In this document: one piece after another, positions 12,080 through 23,570 of the stretch
How the letters are laid out: the number at the start of each line of letters is the position of its first letter
Numbering within the stretch: position 1 is the stretch's first letter
Source of the DNA: Patella vulgata
Taxonomy: Eukaryota > Mollusca > Gastropoda > Patellidae
DNA: 64,000 nt
Assembly (NCBI RefSeq): GCF_932274485.2
Contig: NC_065879.2
Span: 90,825,459 to 90,889,458 of the forward strand
Direction of reading: 5' to 3'
Notes under the pieces: generated by a model
Seen by the model: the letters and a program-made list of their open reading frames with translations, nothing else
Told to the model about the DNA's origin: nothing
Database searches by the model: none
Position numbers and translations under genes: made by a program

Positions 12080-13934
12080 AAAAGTAAAACATTCACTGAA
12101 AATTACAGAGACTAGATTGTTAAACACTATATTAAATACTTTAAAACCATCGGATTACACTAATTTTACAAATTTAAATCAGAAAGCAACGGAAAAAATT
12201 AGATTAGAAACTAAACAGAGACAAACAAAGAAGTTCAACCATCTTCAAGTAGAAGACAGTAAAGCGGGTAAATCCAAAACCTCAGATAAAAGCAAGAAAG
12301 AATACCTAAAGAAAACAGTTATCAACCTCTCATCCCACACCCTTACAGATGATCCGATACACCTCCTATCGAAAGGACTTAAATTTATACCATCCAGTAG
12401 CAAACCACCAACAGAAACGTTCATCGTGAATATAGAAAAAGGTCTTCAGCAGCTAGCCCCGAATGGTAAAATAAATTACATCAGACACCAAATCAAAAAG
12501 ATTCTAGAGAAACCAGCTATAACCAAACCTAACCTAACCAAAGAGGAAACCCGGGCAATCAAAGAATTAAAGGAAAATAAAGACATATCGATAGTAGCAG
12601 CTGACAAAGGTACAGCCACAGTACTAATAGACACCAGTAACCTGAATGAATTAGTTAACAACACCTTGTCAGACAGCTCAACCTACAAACATCTAAAAAA
12701 GGACCCTACGGCCAAACTAGACAGACATCTTAAATCTACATTAAAAACCCTTCGCGACAACAATGAAATAGATAAACAACTTTATGAGAAATTAAATATA
12801 TCCCATCCAACGCCACCTTATGCTAGAGTACAAGTTAAAATCCACAAAGACCCTATCAAAATTAGACTGTTAACATGTTCTCGTGGATCAGTGTACTATA
12901 ATACAGCACAGTATATTTCTAAACTGTTATCACCAATTGCTACTAGTGCTAGTTCCTACATCAAAGATTCATCAGAATTCTGTCATAGACTTAAACAAAA
13001 TAATGTGAATGGTCAGTTAGTTAGTTATGATGTTGTTGATTTGTTTACGAATATACCACGGGATGAAGCAATACAAGTGCTAAGGCAGAAAATAGAATCT
13101 ATTTACCAAGAACTATCCACAAACCTCAAAATAGACAGTATCATTCAACTTACAGAGCAATGTATCAATTCCTCATATTTCTCATGGCAATCAGAAATTT
13201 ATGAACAGGTTCATGGACTACCCATGGGATCTCCCATAAGCCCTCTCATAACAGAAGTATATATGACCCATTTCGAAGAAGCTGCCTTAAAGACTTCACC
13301 CATCCTACCTAAAACATGGATTAGAAAAGTTGATGATGTATTTGCCATTTTGGAACTAGGTCAGAATCCACAACACCTTCTTGAACACCTCAACAGTATC
13401 CACCCTCGAATGAAATTTACAGTAGAATTAGAAAAAGACAACCAATTACCATTCCTTGACGTATTAGTAAACAACTCCGCAGATTACCTAAAAACCACTG
13501 TTTACCGCAAGCCAACCCACACTGACCAATACATACATAATAGTTCAAATCACCCAACCAAAGTAAAAACAGGAATTATTAGTACCTTAACGAGACGCGC
13601 AAAATTAATATGTGATGAAGACCTCCTCGATAATGAATTACAGCATATCAACCATGTCCTTACAGAATTCAATAACTACCCTGCTAATACAGTTAATGCC
13701 ACCATGAAGAAAACACTGACTCATACCTGCAAACCACCCACTGCAATCAGAAGAACTAGCCCGCTTTTTATCTCCATCCCATTTATAGGACCAGCTAGCC
13801 ACCAAATAAAAAGAATTTTAACAGAGCAAATCGGTGCAGAGGTAGTGTTCAGTAGCGGAACCACACTTAAAACTATGTTAAAAGCTGATGGTAGAATACT
13901 AAAACCAAAAGAGGACCCAAAGGGAGTCATATAA
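12063..13934 (+). pseudogene. Penelope-like element, reverse transcriptase
   Basis: The main open frame, 623 residues, encodes the reverse transcriptase that copies the element RNA. Visible motifs in order: an N-terminal basic region (1-120); VAADKGTATVLID near 180; TCSRGSVYYNTAQYIS near 280; motif A SYDVVDLFTNIP near 320; motif B GLPMGSPISPL near 390; motif C KVDDVFAIL near 422, with Lys where many families have Tyr; and the C-terminal block LPFLDVLVNN...TVYRKPTHTDQYIH near 465-490. A linker rich in Thr and Ile then leads to the GIY-YIG region. It is part of an element that is no longer continuous, so I mark it as a pseudogene. The RT type and the tandem arrangement distinguish it clearly from the LINEs elsewhere in the window. 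Confidence 0.85.
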
Positions 13935-13955
13935 AAAATAAATTGTGAGTGTAAT

Positions 13956-14243
13956 GTGGCCTATGTGGGCGAAACATCCCGTCCAATTTCAATCAGAACT
14001 AAAGAGCACCAGACAGCAGTTAAAAAACAAGAACAAAACAAATCAGCGCTAGCAGAACATATCCACCAAAACCCACAGCACCAAATCAAATGGGAAAGTA
14101 CAGAAATACTAGCTAGAAACCTATCAACACGGAAAAGCAGAGTTCTTCGCGAGGCTTTGGAAATTCAAAAACATAAGCCAAAATTAAACAGAGACTCATT
14201 ACATTTCCTCCCAAATCTTTGGGTTGATTTATTTAATTCTTAA
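13956..14243 (+). pseudogene. Penelope-like element, GIY-YIG endonuclease
   Basis: The 95-residue open frame matches the C-terminal nuclease of endonuclease-bearing Penelope elements: VAYVGETSRPISIRTKEH contains the core of the GIY-YIG fold with the catalytic Arg, and AEHIHQNPQH and LREALEIQKHKPKLNRD are the later conserved blocks, including the Glu of the active site. The first half of the signature (GVIY) lies at the end of the preceding frame. The nuclease nicks the target to prime reverse transcription. Confidence 0.8.
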
Positions 14244-14764
14244 TCAGTGTGTGTTAGTGATGAGAAGTGTCTGTGGTCATAAGTGTATGACCCCCCCCCC
14301 CTTTATTTCATCTTGTAGTTAAGGTTTCACTTGTGATGATTGTTTCTATCTCTGACTTTCATCTCATCTTATAGTTATGGTTTCATATAGTTAATTAGCG
14401 TCTTGATGTTACGGTTTCATGTAGTCAATTATCCTCTAATCTCTTCCTTTTGTATTATTAGTAGTCAATTATCCTCTAATCTCTTCCTTTTGTATTATTA
14501 GTGTTATTCTTTCATCATGTTAATTTATATAACTTCTTTGATCTTGATAATGCGTTGTTGATAGTATTGATTATTCTGTTAAATGGTTTCCACTTGTTAC
14601 CTATATATTGTACTACATTTATTGTTGATTATCATTATTTGCTTGAAAACGATATCTGTATGTGTATCGAAACGTAGCATGTTAATAAATTCAGAAGTAG
14701 TATATCCATATAAGTGTGTTTTATTTTTAGTGAAATCTATTTCTATATGTCTTATAAGGATTAT

Positions 14765-15394
14765 AAATTCAATCTGTTTAACTCTACGGGGACACGTGAC
14801 AGCAAGTAGTACGCTACTCCACAAGCAATGTGTGACCTTTCATATATCAGAATAAAAATGCCACCATAGTCTTCTCTGATATTTTTCAAGATACTATACA
14901 AACTGTTATGATAATTTTTATATAATCACTTTGCAAGAAATCAAATCATTAATTGACAAGGATGCATTAGTAAACATGGTAATTCCCTGGGATTTTCCGA
15001 TTCAAAGAAATAGTTGGCTCAGGATACTATCCTATGTATTCTCGGGGATTTTCTGATTCACCGAAATACCTTGGTGTATGCTTACTACTAAGAATAGTGA
15101 GATCAGACTAATAAAGACTTTAATGTCTAAAGAGTTTTGTCACCCTTTGATGAACAGTCATACGGGCGGATTGCAATAATAAACAATACCCAAACCAAAC
15201 CTTTGAAATATTTCTTTTGAAGAGACAATTTACCACAAAGGATTTATGAATTGAATTACTTATATTAAAATCGTGTTATAAACATATTGCTAGGTGTGTC
15301 ATTTTCATATGATTCAAAGACATTTGCTTTTGTTATAAATCCATTGATCCATAAATAGTGGGGGGTGTAAGCTATATTTCAGTACGTAATTCTA
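14765..15394. other. No supported gene
   Basis: AT-rich spacer between the Penelope-like element and the Tc1 element. There are no recognisable domains. Confidence 0.5.
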
Positions 15395-16925
15395 TACTAT
15401 TCAAAAAAAGTAGGAGATATTTGATTTTTAAGTGTTATTAAAGTCACCTAATGAAACTGACGAAGAAACAAATGACAAAATGAAATGAAGTTCACATTCA
15501 TCGATTTATTCCAAATGATCGTTAGACTAAGTAAGGCACAGACTGACCATTATAAGGGTAAAATGATACCCGGGGTCAAACAGCAAAGTTACCACAGCAT
15601 CACAACCAAGTCAGTAACGGGTAAATCCTCCTCTGTTTGCCAAACAAGCATTGATCCGACGTGGCATACTCCTAATGAGACGTCTAAGGTCATTTTGGTC
15701 CAGATTGTCCCATTCATGTTGCAACGCAGCAGCAAGTTCTTGGACATTGGCAGGACGTTGTTGACGTTGACGTAACCTCTGTCCAAGCATGTCCCAGACA
15801 TGCTCGATGGGGGAGAGGTCGGGACTCAGTGCTGGCCAAGGTAATGTGGTGATGTTCTGTTGTTGGAGGTAACCTGTAACGATCCTGGCCCTGTGACATC
15901 TTGCGTTGTCATCCTGGAAGATGAAACGGCGGCCATGACGTCGTGCGAACGGCACAACATGGACTGCCAAGATGTTGTCCCGGTAGTACTGGCCTGTAAC
16001 ACGCCCTGCAACAACATGTAAAGCCGTTCTTTCAGCAACAGTGATGCCTCCCCACACCATAACAGAACCACCCCCAAATCGATCATGTCTGATGACGTTA
16101 ACGTCTTGGAAGCGCTCGTTTCGACGACGCCACACCCTCCTACGTCTGTCCAAAAAATCAACAGTGAACCTTGACTCATCTGAAAACATCACATTGCTCC
16201 AGCGTCGATTATCCCAGTGTTGACGATCCCTACACCAACGACGTCTTGCCTGAATGTGATGATCTCTCAAACAAGGGATCACGCGAGGACGTCGGGCGCG
16301 AAGGTGACCCCTATGCAGTCGATTCCGAATCGTCTGGCCACTCACTCTCACACCAGTGTCTGTTTGAAGACGAGCGCTGATCTGATTTGCTGTGATGACA
16401 CGATTTCTCAAGGCCAAGGTACGGATAAATCGATCCTGGGCTTGAGTTGTCGCCCTTGGTCGACCTGAGCGTGGTCTGTCCTGTACAGATTGTTTATCAC
16501 GGTATCTGGACCATAGCCTGCTTATGACAGACTGAGAAACATTCATCGTCCGCGCCACAACCGCCTGTGTTGTGCCGATCTGTAGCATGCCAAGGGCACG
16601 TAACCTTTCATTTTGGGTAAGCCGACGCATATCAAAATTTGTTTTCTGGTCACTAAAACAATTAAACTGATGTTTCCACCCTGGAATTCAATGCCACAAT
16701 GACTGTAACATTCAAAGTCAGAGTCGTGCAAATCTTGGGTTGGACCCCCATGATGATCCCAAGCATCACCTGCATTCCATGCGGTAGCTATTGGTGCGTT
16801 TGGGCGTCACATGTAACTGGAAATGTTTCTTCTGTTAGGTTCTATAGTGACTTTTTTCGTAGTCATTTGCATATTTTAGTATTATGCCCCCAAAATCAAA
16901 TATCCCCTACTTTTTTTGAATAGTA
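15395..16925 (-). mobile_element. Tc1-like DNA transposon, copy 1 (looks complete)
   Basis: It is 1531 bp long with terminal inverted repeats of about 30 bp (TACTATTCAAAAAAAGTAGG at the left, its complement at the right), flanked by TA target duplications at 15393-15394 and 16926-16927. It contains one uninterrupted transposase frame on the minus strand. Copy 2 at 33314-34844 has exactly the same length. Confidence 0.95.
15611..16630 (-). CDS. Tc1-like transposase (DD34E)
   Basis: An intact 339-residue protein, the usual length for Tc1-type transposases. The N-terminal half has two helix-turn-helix parts (LTQNERLRALGML...TQAVVARTMNVSQSVISRLW, then VITANQISARL...VSGQTIRNRL) with an intervening GRPR AT-hook-like motif (residues 56-59). 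The catalytic domain shows the acidic triad: Asp151 in MFSDESRF, Asp241 in FQDDNARCH and Glu276 in LSPIEHVWD, giving 34 residues between the last two. GGGSVMVWGGI is the family glycine-rich box. It would cut and paste the element into TA sites in the nucleus. The start at MRRLTQNE follows the inverted repeat by about 295 bases of leader. It differs from copy 2 at about five residues. Nothing in the frame suggests inactivity. Confidence 0.95.
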   Translation of the reverse strand: MRRLTQNERLRALGMLQIGTTQAVVARTMNVSQSVISRLWSRYRDKQSVQDRPRSGRPRATTQAQDRFIRTLALRNRVITANQISARLQTDTGVRVSGQTIRNRLHRGHLRARRPRVIPCLRDHHIQARRRWCRDRQHWDNRRWSNVMFSDESRFTVDFLDRRRRVWRRRNERFQDVNVIRHDRFGGGSVMVWGGITVAERTALHVVAGRVTGQYYRDNILAVHVVPFARRHGRRFIFQDDNARCHRARIVTGYLQQQNITTLPWPALSPDLSPIEHVWDMLGQRLRQRQQRPANVQELAAALQHEWDNLDQNDLRRLIRSMPRRINACLANRGGFTRY

Positions 16926-17104
16926 TATTACGTGAGATACCTTCTATGCATCTCTTGCTACCTTATTCCACCATGAATGCGATTATGGTGATGTTAGTAG
17001 AACACAAGATCTCTTATATTTCAAAAAGCCACTTAATTTTCAGCAACGGACAAGCAGTCACTATAAACATAGGGCAACCAGCAGATACCCAATCAGTGTT
17101 TTAA

Positions 17105-17165
17105 TAATAACTGCAATGAAATGGGGGTTAACGTCCTACTAAAGCTGGGCTAATGAGCAACACTT
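17105..17165 (-). repeat. SINE-like tail fragment (family 2)
   Basis: On the minus strand it reads AGCCCAGCTTTAGTAGGACG, then a TTAACCCCCATTTCATT end. A related sequence stands at 34945-35000. The part beyond 17165 may belong to the same element, but I cannot fix its limit. Confidence 0.4.
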
Positions 17166-17780
17166 TGAGATCCGCGAGGCACCTCTAAAATTGTGCTCCG
17201 ACAACGGCACTGCGGCCCACTGTTATATCGAATTACAACTGCCAATGTTTTTTTTAAATAAAATCTGAGGGCTCGTGTTTTATAAGACTGTCTTTGTGTG
17301 GCCATTGAATCAAACGAGTAACCTTTCCTGCCAACTTGGGTAAGCCTTGATTTAATATGTCGTAAGAGAAATATTAAATATGTGAGAAATATTAAATATG
17401 TAAGCTAAGTCCTTATGTTGAAGATTTAGCATCAGCTTCATCAGGATACACATCAATACAGATGTTAGAGACATCACTTTACATTCAAGGAATGCACAAG
17501 AACAAAATGACAGTTACCAAATAATATAGCCTTTGATGGAATACCGATGTGAAACAAAATTTTCTTCTCACTGTGTATCAATTGTTGCTCAAAGTTCTTG
17601 TATTTTAAACTAGAATTACAGTCTACTCAATTCTTTATACAGCTGTTAATTTTCAAATCTAAGGGAAGCAATCATCTTGGTACATTGGTAATGTGGATCA
17701 ATAATTGACTCATCTATATTGAAACAAAAGTTAAGCTTAAATCAGTAGAATTAAAGTTCAATATTCACTAATTATTTATA

Positions 17781-18051
17781 GAGAGAGAGAGAAATGGGGT
17801 TTAACGTCCACTCGACACAAACTAGGTCATTTCGGGACTAACATGGTTTAATTTTATTTCAATAATTCGCTTGCGCGTATGGGTCTTTAGTAGTGGGAGG
17901 AAGCCGGAGGACCCGGGGAAAACCCACGAGGTTGGACAGGCGACCCTACTCCTTGTCACGTATAACCGGGGATTCGAAACCACGCCAGTCGACTCAATGA
18001 CAGACTTTATGATACAGCGCGCGCACGCTAACCATTCAGCCATCCAACCCC
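17781..18051 (-). repeat. SINE family 1
   Basis: A full-length minus-strand copy with a GAGA tail at the left and the head ending GGTTGGATGGCTGAATGG on the minus strand. A perfect 13-bp target duplication, CTAATTATTTATA, flanks it at 17768-17780 and 18052-18064. Confidence 0.92.
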
Positions 18052-18236
18052 CTAATTATTTATAACATAACTCAATTATATATAAAATTGATTTGATTTT
18101 TAAAGACCAATGAACATTTTAATTTGAGATTCAGTTATTCCTAACATTATATGGAGTAGAACGTTTAATTAGGCTAACACAGGCAACATTTAAGCCAGTA
18201 TATTTTAAAGTATAGATTTAGGATATTGAACCATAC

Positions 18237-18383
18237 CCTGTGGTGGTAAGTTTTCTGTATTTAATTTAATAAATATAATAACGCTGGTAGCATATCTGAC
18301 ATCACCTTTTATTTTATTCTCGTGATACCCCATGTAGACAGGTGGAACAAAATTTGGATTACCTTCGTCATTGATCAGTTGCC
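18237..18383 (-). CDS. Possible stray exon of an Ig-like gene
   Basis: On the minus strand a TTACAG acceptor precedes 147 open bases (QLINDEGNPNFVPPVYMGYH through SVIIFIKLNTENLPPQ) that end at a GTATGG donor. The exon would be 1-1 in phase, as the Ig modules of genes 1 and 2 are between domains. The SVIIFIKLNTE stretch loosely resembles the E-strand block of the second-half exons (IIYLTLLNTT). No companion exons were found, so it may be a relic of a third paralogue or a chance open frame. Confidence 0.3.
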
Positions 18384-18529
18384 CTGTAATGATAAAAAAA
18401 ATAACATAGCCTTAGAAATAACAGTGGCAAAATACTATGAATATTAAAAATCACTATTCATCTATATTTTTACAGTTAGTTCAATAAAAAACAAATCATT
18501 AGCAGCCTTCTCAAGAGTTTTGACAACAG

Positions 18530-18800
18530 CATTTAAAAAATCCTGGAAAATGGGTCGTTTTAACGTCCGTCTGGGATCAATATTTCCTCTGGAGATGGTT
18601 GTTCCACAGGGAAGTATTTTGACTCAAAATATTTTTGTCTTTAAAAATTATAATAAGATCCCAGATCAACCAAATACAAATGGCTCTCTTTATATATGTT
18701 GATGAATTTCAGATATACTATGGTTTACTGACATGCTGATAATCGAACGGAAGTAGCAGCTTTGTTTGAATACACTTAACAATGGACAATCGAAGGGCTA
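18530..18800 (+). mobile_element. Diverged LINE fragment (reverse transcriptase region)
   Basis: It matches the RT palm region of the complete LINE copies: the GTTCCACAGGGAAGTATTTT block encodes the VPQGSIL motif, and TATGTTGATGAATTTCAGAT corresponds to YVDDFQ. It has several substitutions and stops, so it is an old insertion remnant. Confidence 0.75.
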
Positions 18801-19170
18801 AGAAGGCATGAAATGAAAGGGGCGAAGCTAAGAAGTAAATGGAATTATTGGCTTCGAACTGATATTTTGACGTGGCGCTGTAACTCGCGCTGAAGCGAAG
18901 CCGGGAAGGAGGGATATTTGTTCCATTTGTCACGGCTTCTTGGCTTCGCACCTCATGACACGAAGGCAAGAAGCGAAACGGTAACTATGGGTCACCATAC
19001 ATTCGTTCCAAGGGGAACTGTCGTCATAATATATTATTTTAAATCTACTATTAACCATATTATATTGAATTTATATTTGACTGCTTGGGATCACACAAAT
19101 AGATTGCAGAACAACATAGGGATGAAATTGTTATCTGTGTTCCTCTTGCATTGATCGTAACTCATAATTT
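18801..19170. other. Short repeats of GCGAAGC / AAGAAGC; no gene
   Basis: GAAGCGAAGC-like words recur on both strands between 18800 and 18985, in part as inverted pairs (GGCTTCTTGGCTTCGCACC against GCGAAGCTAAGAAG). It may be a small non-autonomous repeat, but its ends are not clear. Confidence 0.4.
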
Positions 19171-19734
19171 GTCTAGTATGTCCCCCCCCCCCGGGGTGTA
19201 GGGGGTGATAAGAATATACCCTTCGTATGTCCTGCGTGTCGTAAAAGGCGACTAAAGGGATCCCTGTCATGGGGCAACGTGTTTGAGGTGCGTTGCGACC
19301 CGTGTCGGTGTAGAGTGGAATCCTGGTAATTGAGTTGGGATTTGGCTTGCGAGCCCTTTCGCTGCAATACATTACATTGGCCCATGGTTCACCTGGACGG
19401 AAGGTCAGCCCACTCTGGCCAATCGGCTATGGTCGTTTCGGCATCAAGGAGGGTACTTTTTCTCTTTTTCCCCATGCTTTGTTGTTCAACTAAGCTGTTT
19501 AACCTTTGTGTCTTAGGTACCCTCTTTGAAGCGTGGCCTGGGTCAATCAAGTGTGATATATTATTTTTTACATCATGCTTAGGTATACCCTTCGCCAAAC
19601 CCCGAGGCAATGCGCTGGTCATCCGCGCTAGTCCTCCCCTAGTAGGCAGGGAAGTAACCTGGGGGGGGGTGGGGGCGAAGGGTGAATATCCAAGATATTC
19701 TTTCATGGATCCCCAATCCCCAACTCAACCTTAA

Positions 19735-20897
19735 AAAGACGGAAGACAAACGAAGATCTTAGTATTCCTGTTAAGGTATCTAGATCTTGGTCGAGGTTTC
19801 TCCTTATCGAGAGCACCTCCAATGTAGATTTTTTAAAAGTGTCTCCTTTCTTAATATCTAAAGGTATCTCTGGCTTGGCTGGAGAACCAAAAATATCAAG
19901 AAACTGAAAAGTGGAGCATTATTGGTAGAATGCATAAAAGAGCAACATGCAACTATGTAACTGAAATCTGACATGCTTGCTAACTATTCTATCAAAGTGA
20001 CTCCACATAGGTCACTAAATTCATCAAGAGGTGTTATTCGCTGCCGGGACCTTGAAGGCAGCAGTGAGGAAGAAATGGTTGAACATTTGTCATCACAAAA
20101 TGTCACACATGTTAAAAGAATCAGTGTTCGATGTGGTGATAATATAGTTTCTACCAGTACATAATATACCTGTTGATGCCTACTAATCCTTTGAGATGTT
20201 TTAAAAGTCAAAATTACGGTCACAGCAAAACTGTATGCACAGGTAAAAAGACGTGTGCCCGGTGTGGCCTTGACGGTCACGAGAGCTCTACCTGGGCTGC
20301 TGAATTTTGCTGTGTTAACTGCAATTTCTAGAGAATGCCCCGTTTGGCAAAAGGAAAAGAAAATTCAACAGGTGATGTCTGAAAAGAAGATTCCTTGTTA
20401 TGACGCTAAAAAACAGGTGGAAATAACAACCTTTATTCCGCCTACTGGATCTTTCGCTAGTAAAGCAAAGGTCAAGTCGAGATCTATTAGCGTTCAGACA
20501 TCTGAATCCTGCCTAAAAGGAGAAACACAGGTTTTACAGGATAACAATAAAAATATAACTGCTTAACACAAACGACTGTCAGCTCGAATAAAAATAGTAA
20601 TAATGATAAAAAAAAAATAATAAACAGACTGGCACCAAGGGAGGAGGTAATACTCAAAAACCTTCCTTACCCGAGAAGCCCCCCCCCCCCCCCCAAAAAA
20701 AATAAATAAATAAATAAATAAATAAATAAATAGACTCTTTAGATAAATACAAACACGGAAACCGGAAAGGTTCCGGTCCCATTGACTTGTATAATTGTTT
20801 TGGAGTCGAGTCGATGGAGGAGGGTATTACTGTTGGTGAAGTACACAATGCCCCTCCCCATAACAAACCCCATAGACGTCCTGTAAAACCTCCCTGA
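19735..20897 (+). pseudogene. LINE copy B, ORF1 (gag-like) relic
   Basis: Pieces matching the ORF1 of copies E and G are visible in different frames: IPIKV-like HRSLNSSRGVIRCRDLEGSS at about 20005-20075, one zinc-knuckle remnant near 20240-20280 and a RECPVWQKEKKIQQVMSEKK block near 20330-20395. Multiple frameshifts and stops make it non-functional. An AAATA microsatellite (20698-20732) lies in the distal part. Confidence 0.8.
20698..20732. repeat. (AAAT)n microsatellite
   Basis: A run of AAATA units after C-rich and A-rich tracts, inside the ORF1 relic of LINE copy B. Confidence 0.9.
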
Positions 20898-20899
20898 AT

Positions 20900-23570
20900 A
20901 TGGTCAATTCCATTATACAATGGAATTGTCGTGGTCTTAAGCCACATTTTAATGGAGTTCAACTTTTAATTCAAAATATAAATCCATTAGCTATTTGTCT
21001 ACAAGAAACTTTTTCGAAAAATTCTGATTGTTTGTTATTCAGGCATTTTGTCTCCTACCATTAATAATGATGGTTGAGCACATGGTGACACGTTCCTATC
21101 TTAATTGATAATAATGGTCCATGTCGATGCAAAAGGGTTAGAAGATGCAGAAGAGCTCATGATATTATTCACTTCAATTCATCAAGATGTAGCCGTGCAG
21201 GCGATTCCAAAGACCACGACTGAACCAAAACGTTTCAATAAACCATGGTATAATGACGATTGCAAATCCGCTCTTAAAGAGCGTCATCGTATCCTGAGAC
21301 GATTAAAGAACCATCCTTCCATGGAGAATATTGCGTCATACGTCAAGCAAAGAAGTCTTCATGGCAAAGTTATGTCTCGAGGATCAAAATCGGTATGGGA
21401 TAGGATTCGTAAGATTAAAGGTAAAAGTAGTTATTATCAGTTAACCATCTCAATGTTGATAATAACACCTTAACAACATTTCCTGATATTGCTAATTCAC
21501 TGGCCAGTAGCTTTTCATTCAATTCATCATTCAATTTCTCATCTGATGCCTTTGGGGGCATTAAACATCAACAGGAGAAAAGGCGATTTAATTTCAAGTC
21601 CCGCGATGATGAATGTTACAATGATACAGCTACTGGTCCAGATGAAATTCACTACTAAATTCTAAAACATTTACCTTTTCCAACTCTCGGGTTTGGCTTT
21701 ATGGGAATTTTCCCCCTTCGTGGCATGAAGCTACAATAATTCCCATCCCTAAACCGGGTAAAGATCATACGAATCCTAACAAATATCGTTCTATCGCTTT
21801 AACTAGCTGTATTTGCAAAACCATGAAGAGATTGATCAATCGAAGGCTTGTTTGGTACCTCGAGTCTAACAACCTTATTACTGACCTCCAATGTGGATTT
21901 CGGTCCCAAAGGAGCACTCTCGATCATCTCGTTCGATTTGAAACGTTCGTCAGGGACGCCTTCATCCAGAAGCAACATTTAGTTGCAATATTTTTTGATC
22001 TGGAGAAAGCATATGATACCACGTGGAAACATGGTATCATGCGCGAGCTCCATAACCTCGACCTACGAGGTCGCTTACTTATCTTGATTAAAAATTTCCT
22101 GGAAGATAAGTTATTTAAGGTACGACTGAGATCAATATTCTCTGACCCATTTCCCCAGGAAATGGGGGTTCCTCAGGGAAATATTTTATCTCCAACATTG
22201 TTTGCAATTAAAATTAACACTATCCAGTGTTAACCAGGTACAAATGGCGCTCTCTATGTTGATGACTTTCAGATGTGCTATGGTTCTACAAACAAGCGGA
22301 TAATAGAACGTAACTTGCAGCTTTGCTTGAATTCACTTCAACAATGGGCAACCGAAAATGGATTTCGTTTTTCGAAACGAGGTTTGAATCCTGATCCAGA
22401 ATTGTTCTTGTATGGCAATCGCCTTCCAATCGTGGATGAAACCAAATTTCTGGGGCTGATATTTGATAAAAAAAAATATCATTTATCCCCCATATTAAAA
22501 ACCTAAAAAAGAAATGTCTGAAAGCCCTCAACATATTGAGAGTGTTATCAAATATTGACCGGAGAACGTTAAAGACGCTCGAAGTGGTTGAAATTCTTAT
22601 GAATTATTCTGACTCGGATTATAACGATGACACCGATTTTGAAGGCAATATTTCTGACGAAAAGAATTTAGAATTATTTGCAAATTATAGATCAACTTAT
22701 CCCCTTCAAATTTTTTTATTGGTGTCAAGAGTCTATCACTTATAATTATTCGGCAGTAGTCGATTGAAATAGGCATACAAAATATTTCACGTCAGCCTTT
22801 ATTTAGCCTGACCACTTGACGTCATGACGTCAAAATGACGTCGACCGGTTAAGGGTTAAAGAGATAAGGTCTAAGTATGGTGATTATCCCCCTATTTACA
22901 CAGATGGTTCAAAGGATGGTGGTCGGGTAGCTTCAATCTGCACCTGCTGCTTCAATCTTTACAGCTGAACTCCATACCATTCTCCGAGCTCTGGAGTTCA
23001 TTCAATCATCGCATCTACTACATACAGTACGTCATCTTTACCGATTCTTTGTCCTCGCTTCAAGCAATTAACAATAAACAGCTTGAACACCCATTAGTAG
23101 CAGATATTTATTGTCTGCTACTATCTTACGAGTTTAATAGCAAAAACGTTGATATAAGGGGGAATGATTAAGCAGATTTTACTGCCAACACTGCTTTAGA
23201 TCTTCCCCAATCACCCTTTTTAATTCCATATAAGGATTTTAACAAACTTCATCACATTAGGCCTCTCCTTGGGGATTGGCCCAACTCCTATAGAACCAAC
23301 AGCAGTGATGAAACTGTTTTGTGTCGCTCTCGTATAGGTCATACATTTTTAACACATATTTTCATCTTAAAGCGAGAGCCTCAACCGGAATGTGAACACT
23401 GCCAAGTACCTTTGACGGTTAAGCACATTTTGATTGAGTGCAAGTGTTTTAAGGACATTAGATTAAATCATTACCGTTGCCTCTCTTTACATAAAATGTT
23501 TGCCCAACCGGGTCTATATGGTAAAATACTAGACTTTTTAAAAGAGACCAATTTTTATAGAAAATTTTAA
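20900..23570 (+). pseudogene. LINE copy B, ORF2 relic (endonuclease-RT-RNase H)
   Basis: ORF2 starts with ATGGTCAATTCC just after the ORF1 stop. The endonuclease part is largely deleted. The RT is recognisable from about 21740 to 22480 (KPGKDHTNPNKYRSIALTSC, TLDHLVRFETF, FFDLEKAYDTTWK, MGVPQGNILSPTLFAI, YVDDFQMCYGST). A piggyBac fragment then replaces about 0.5 kb. An RNase H remnant (IYTDGSKDGG near 22895, with PSHVDI-like parts near 23150) and the C-terminal Cys-His block (ECEHCQVPLTVKHILIEC, 23390-23440) follow. There are several stops and frameshifts. Confidence 0.85.

Larger units (their letters stand above)
10571..14764 (+). mobile_element. Penelope-like element, partial copy plus full copy in tandem
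   Basis: A truncated copy of the 3' part (10571-11875) directly precedes a full unit (11876-14764) whose own 3' part (13458-14764) is nearly identical to it. This head-to-tail arrangement, sometimes called a pseudo-LTR, is characteristic of Penelope-like retroelements. Both copies share a 40-bp internal duplication in the 3' untranslated part (AGTCAATTATCCTCTAATCT, twice in a row) and a long C-run. The coding region is interrupted about twice. No target duplication was recognised. Confidence 0.85.

Noticed and set aside
15485-16468. Several plus-strand frames of 60-96 residues across the first Tc1 element
   Set aside because: They lie antisense to the intact transposase and repeat identically in the second copy (33404-34387), as expected for shadow frames.
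20654-20962. Minus-strand frame with Gly- and Tyr/Ile-rich runs
   Set aside because: Crosses a C-run and an AAAT microsatellite; antisense to the LINE.
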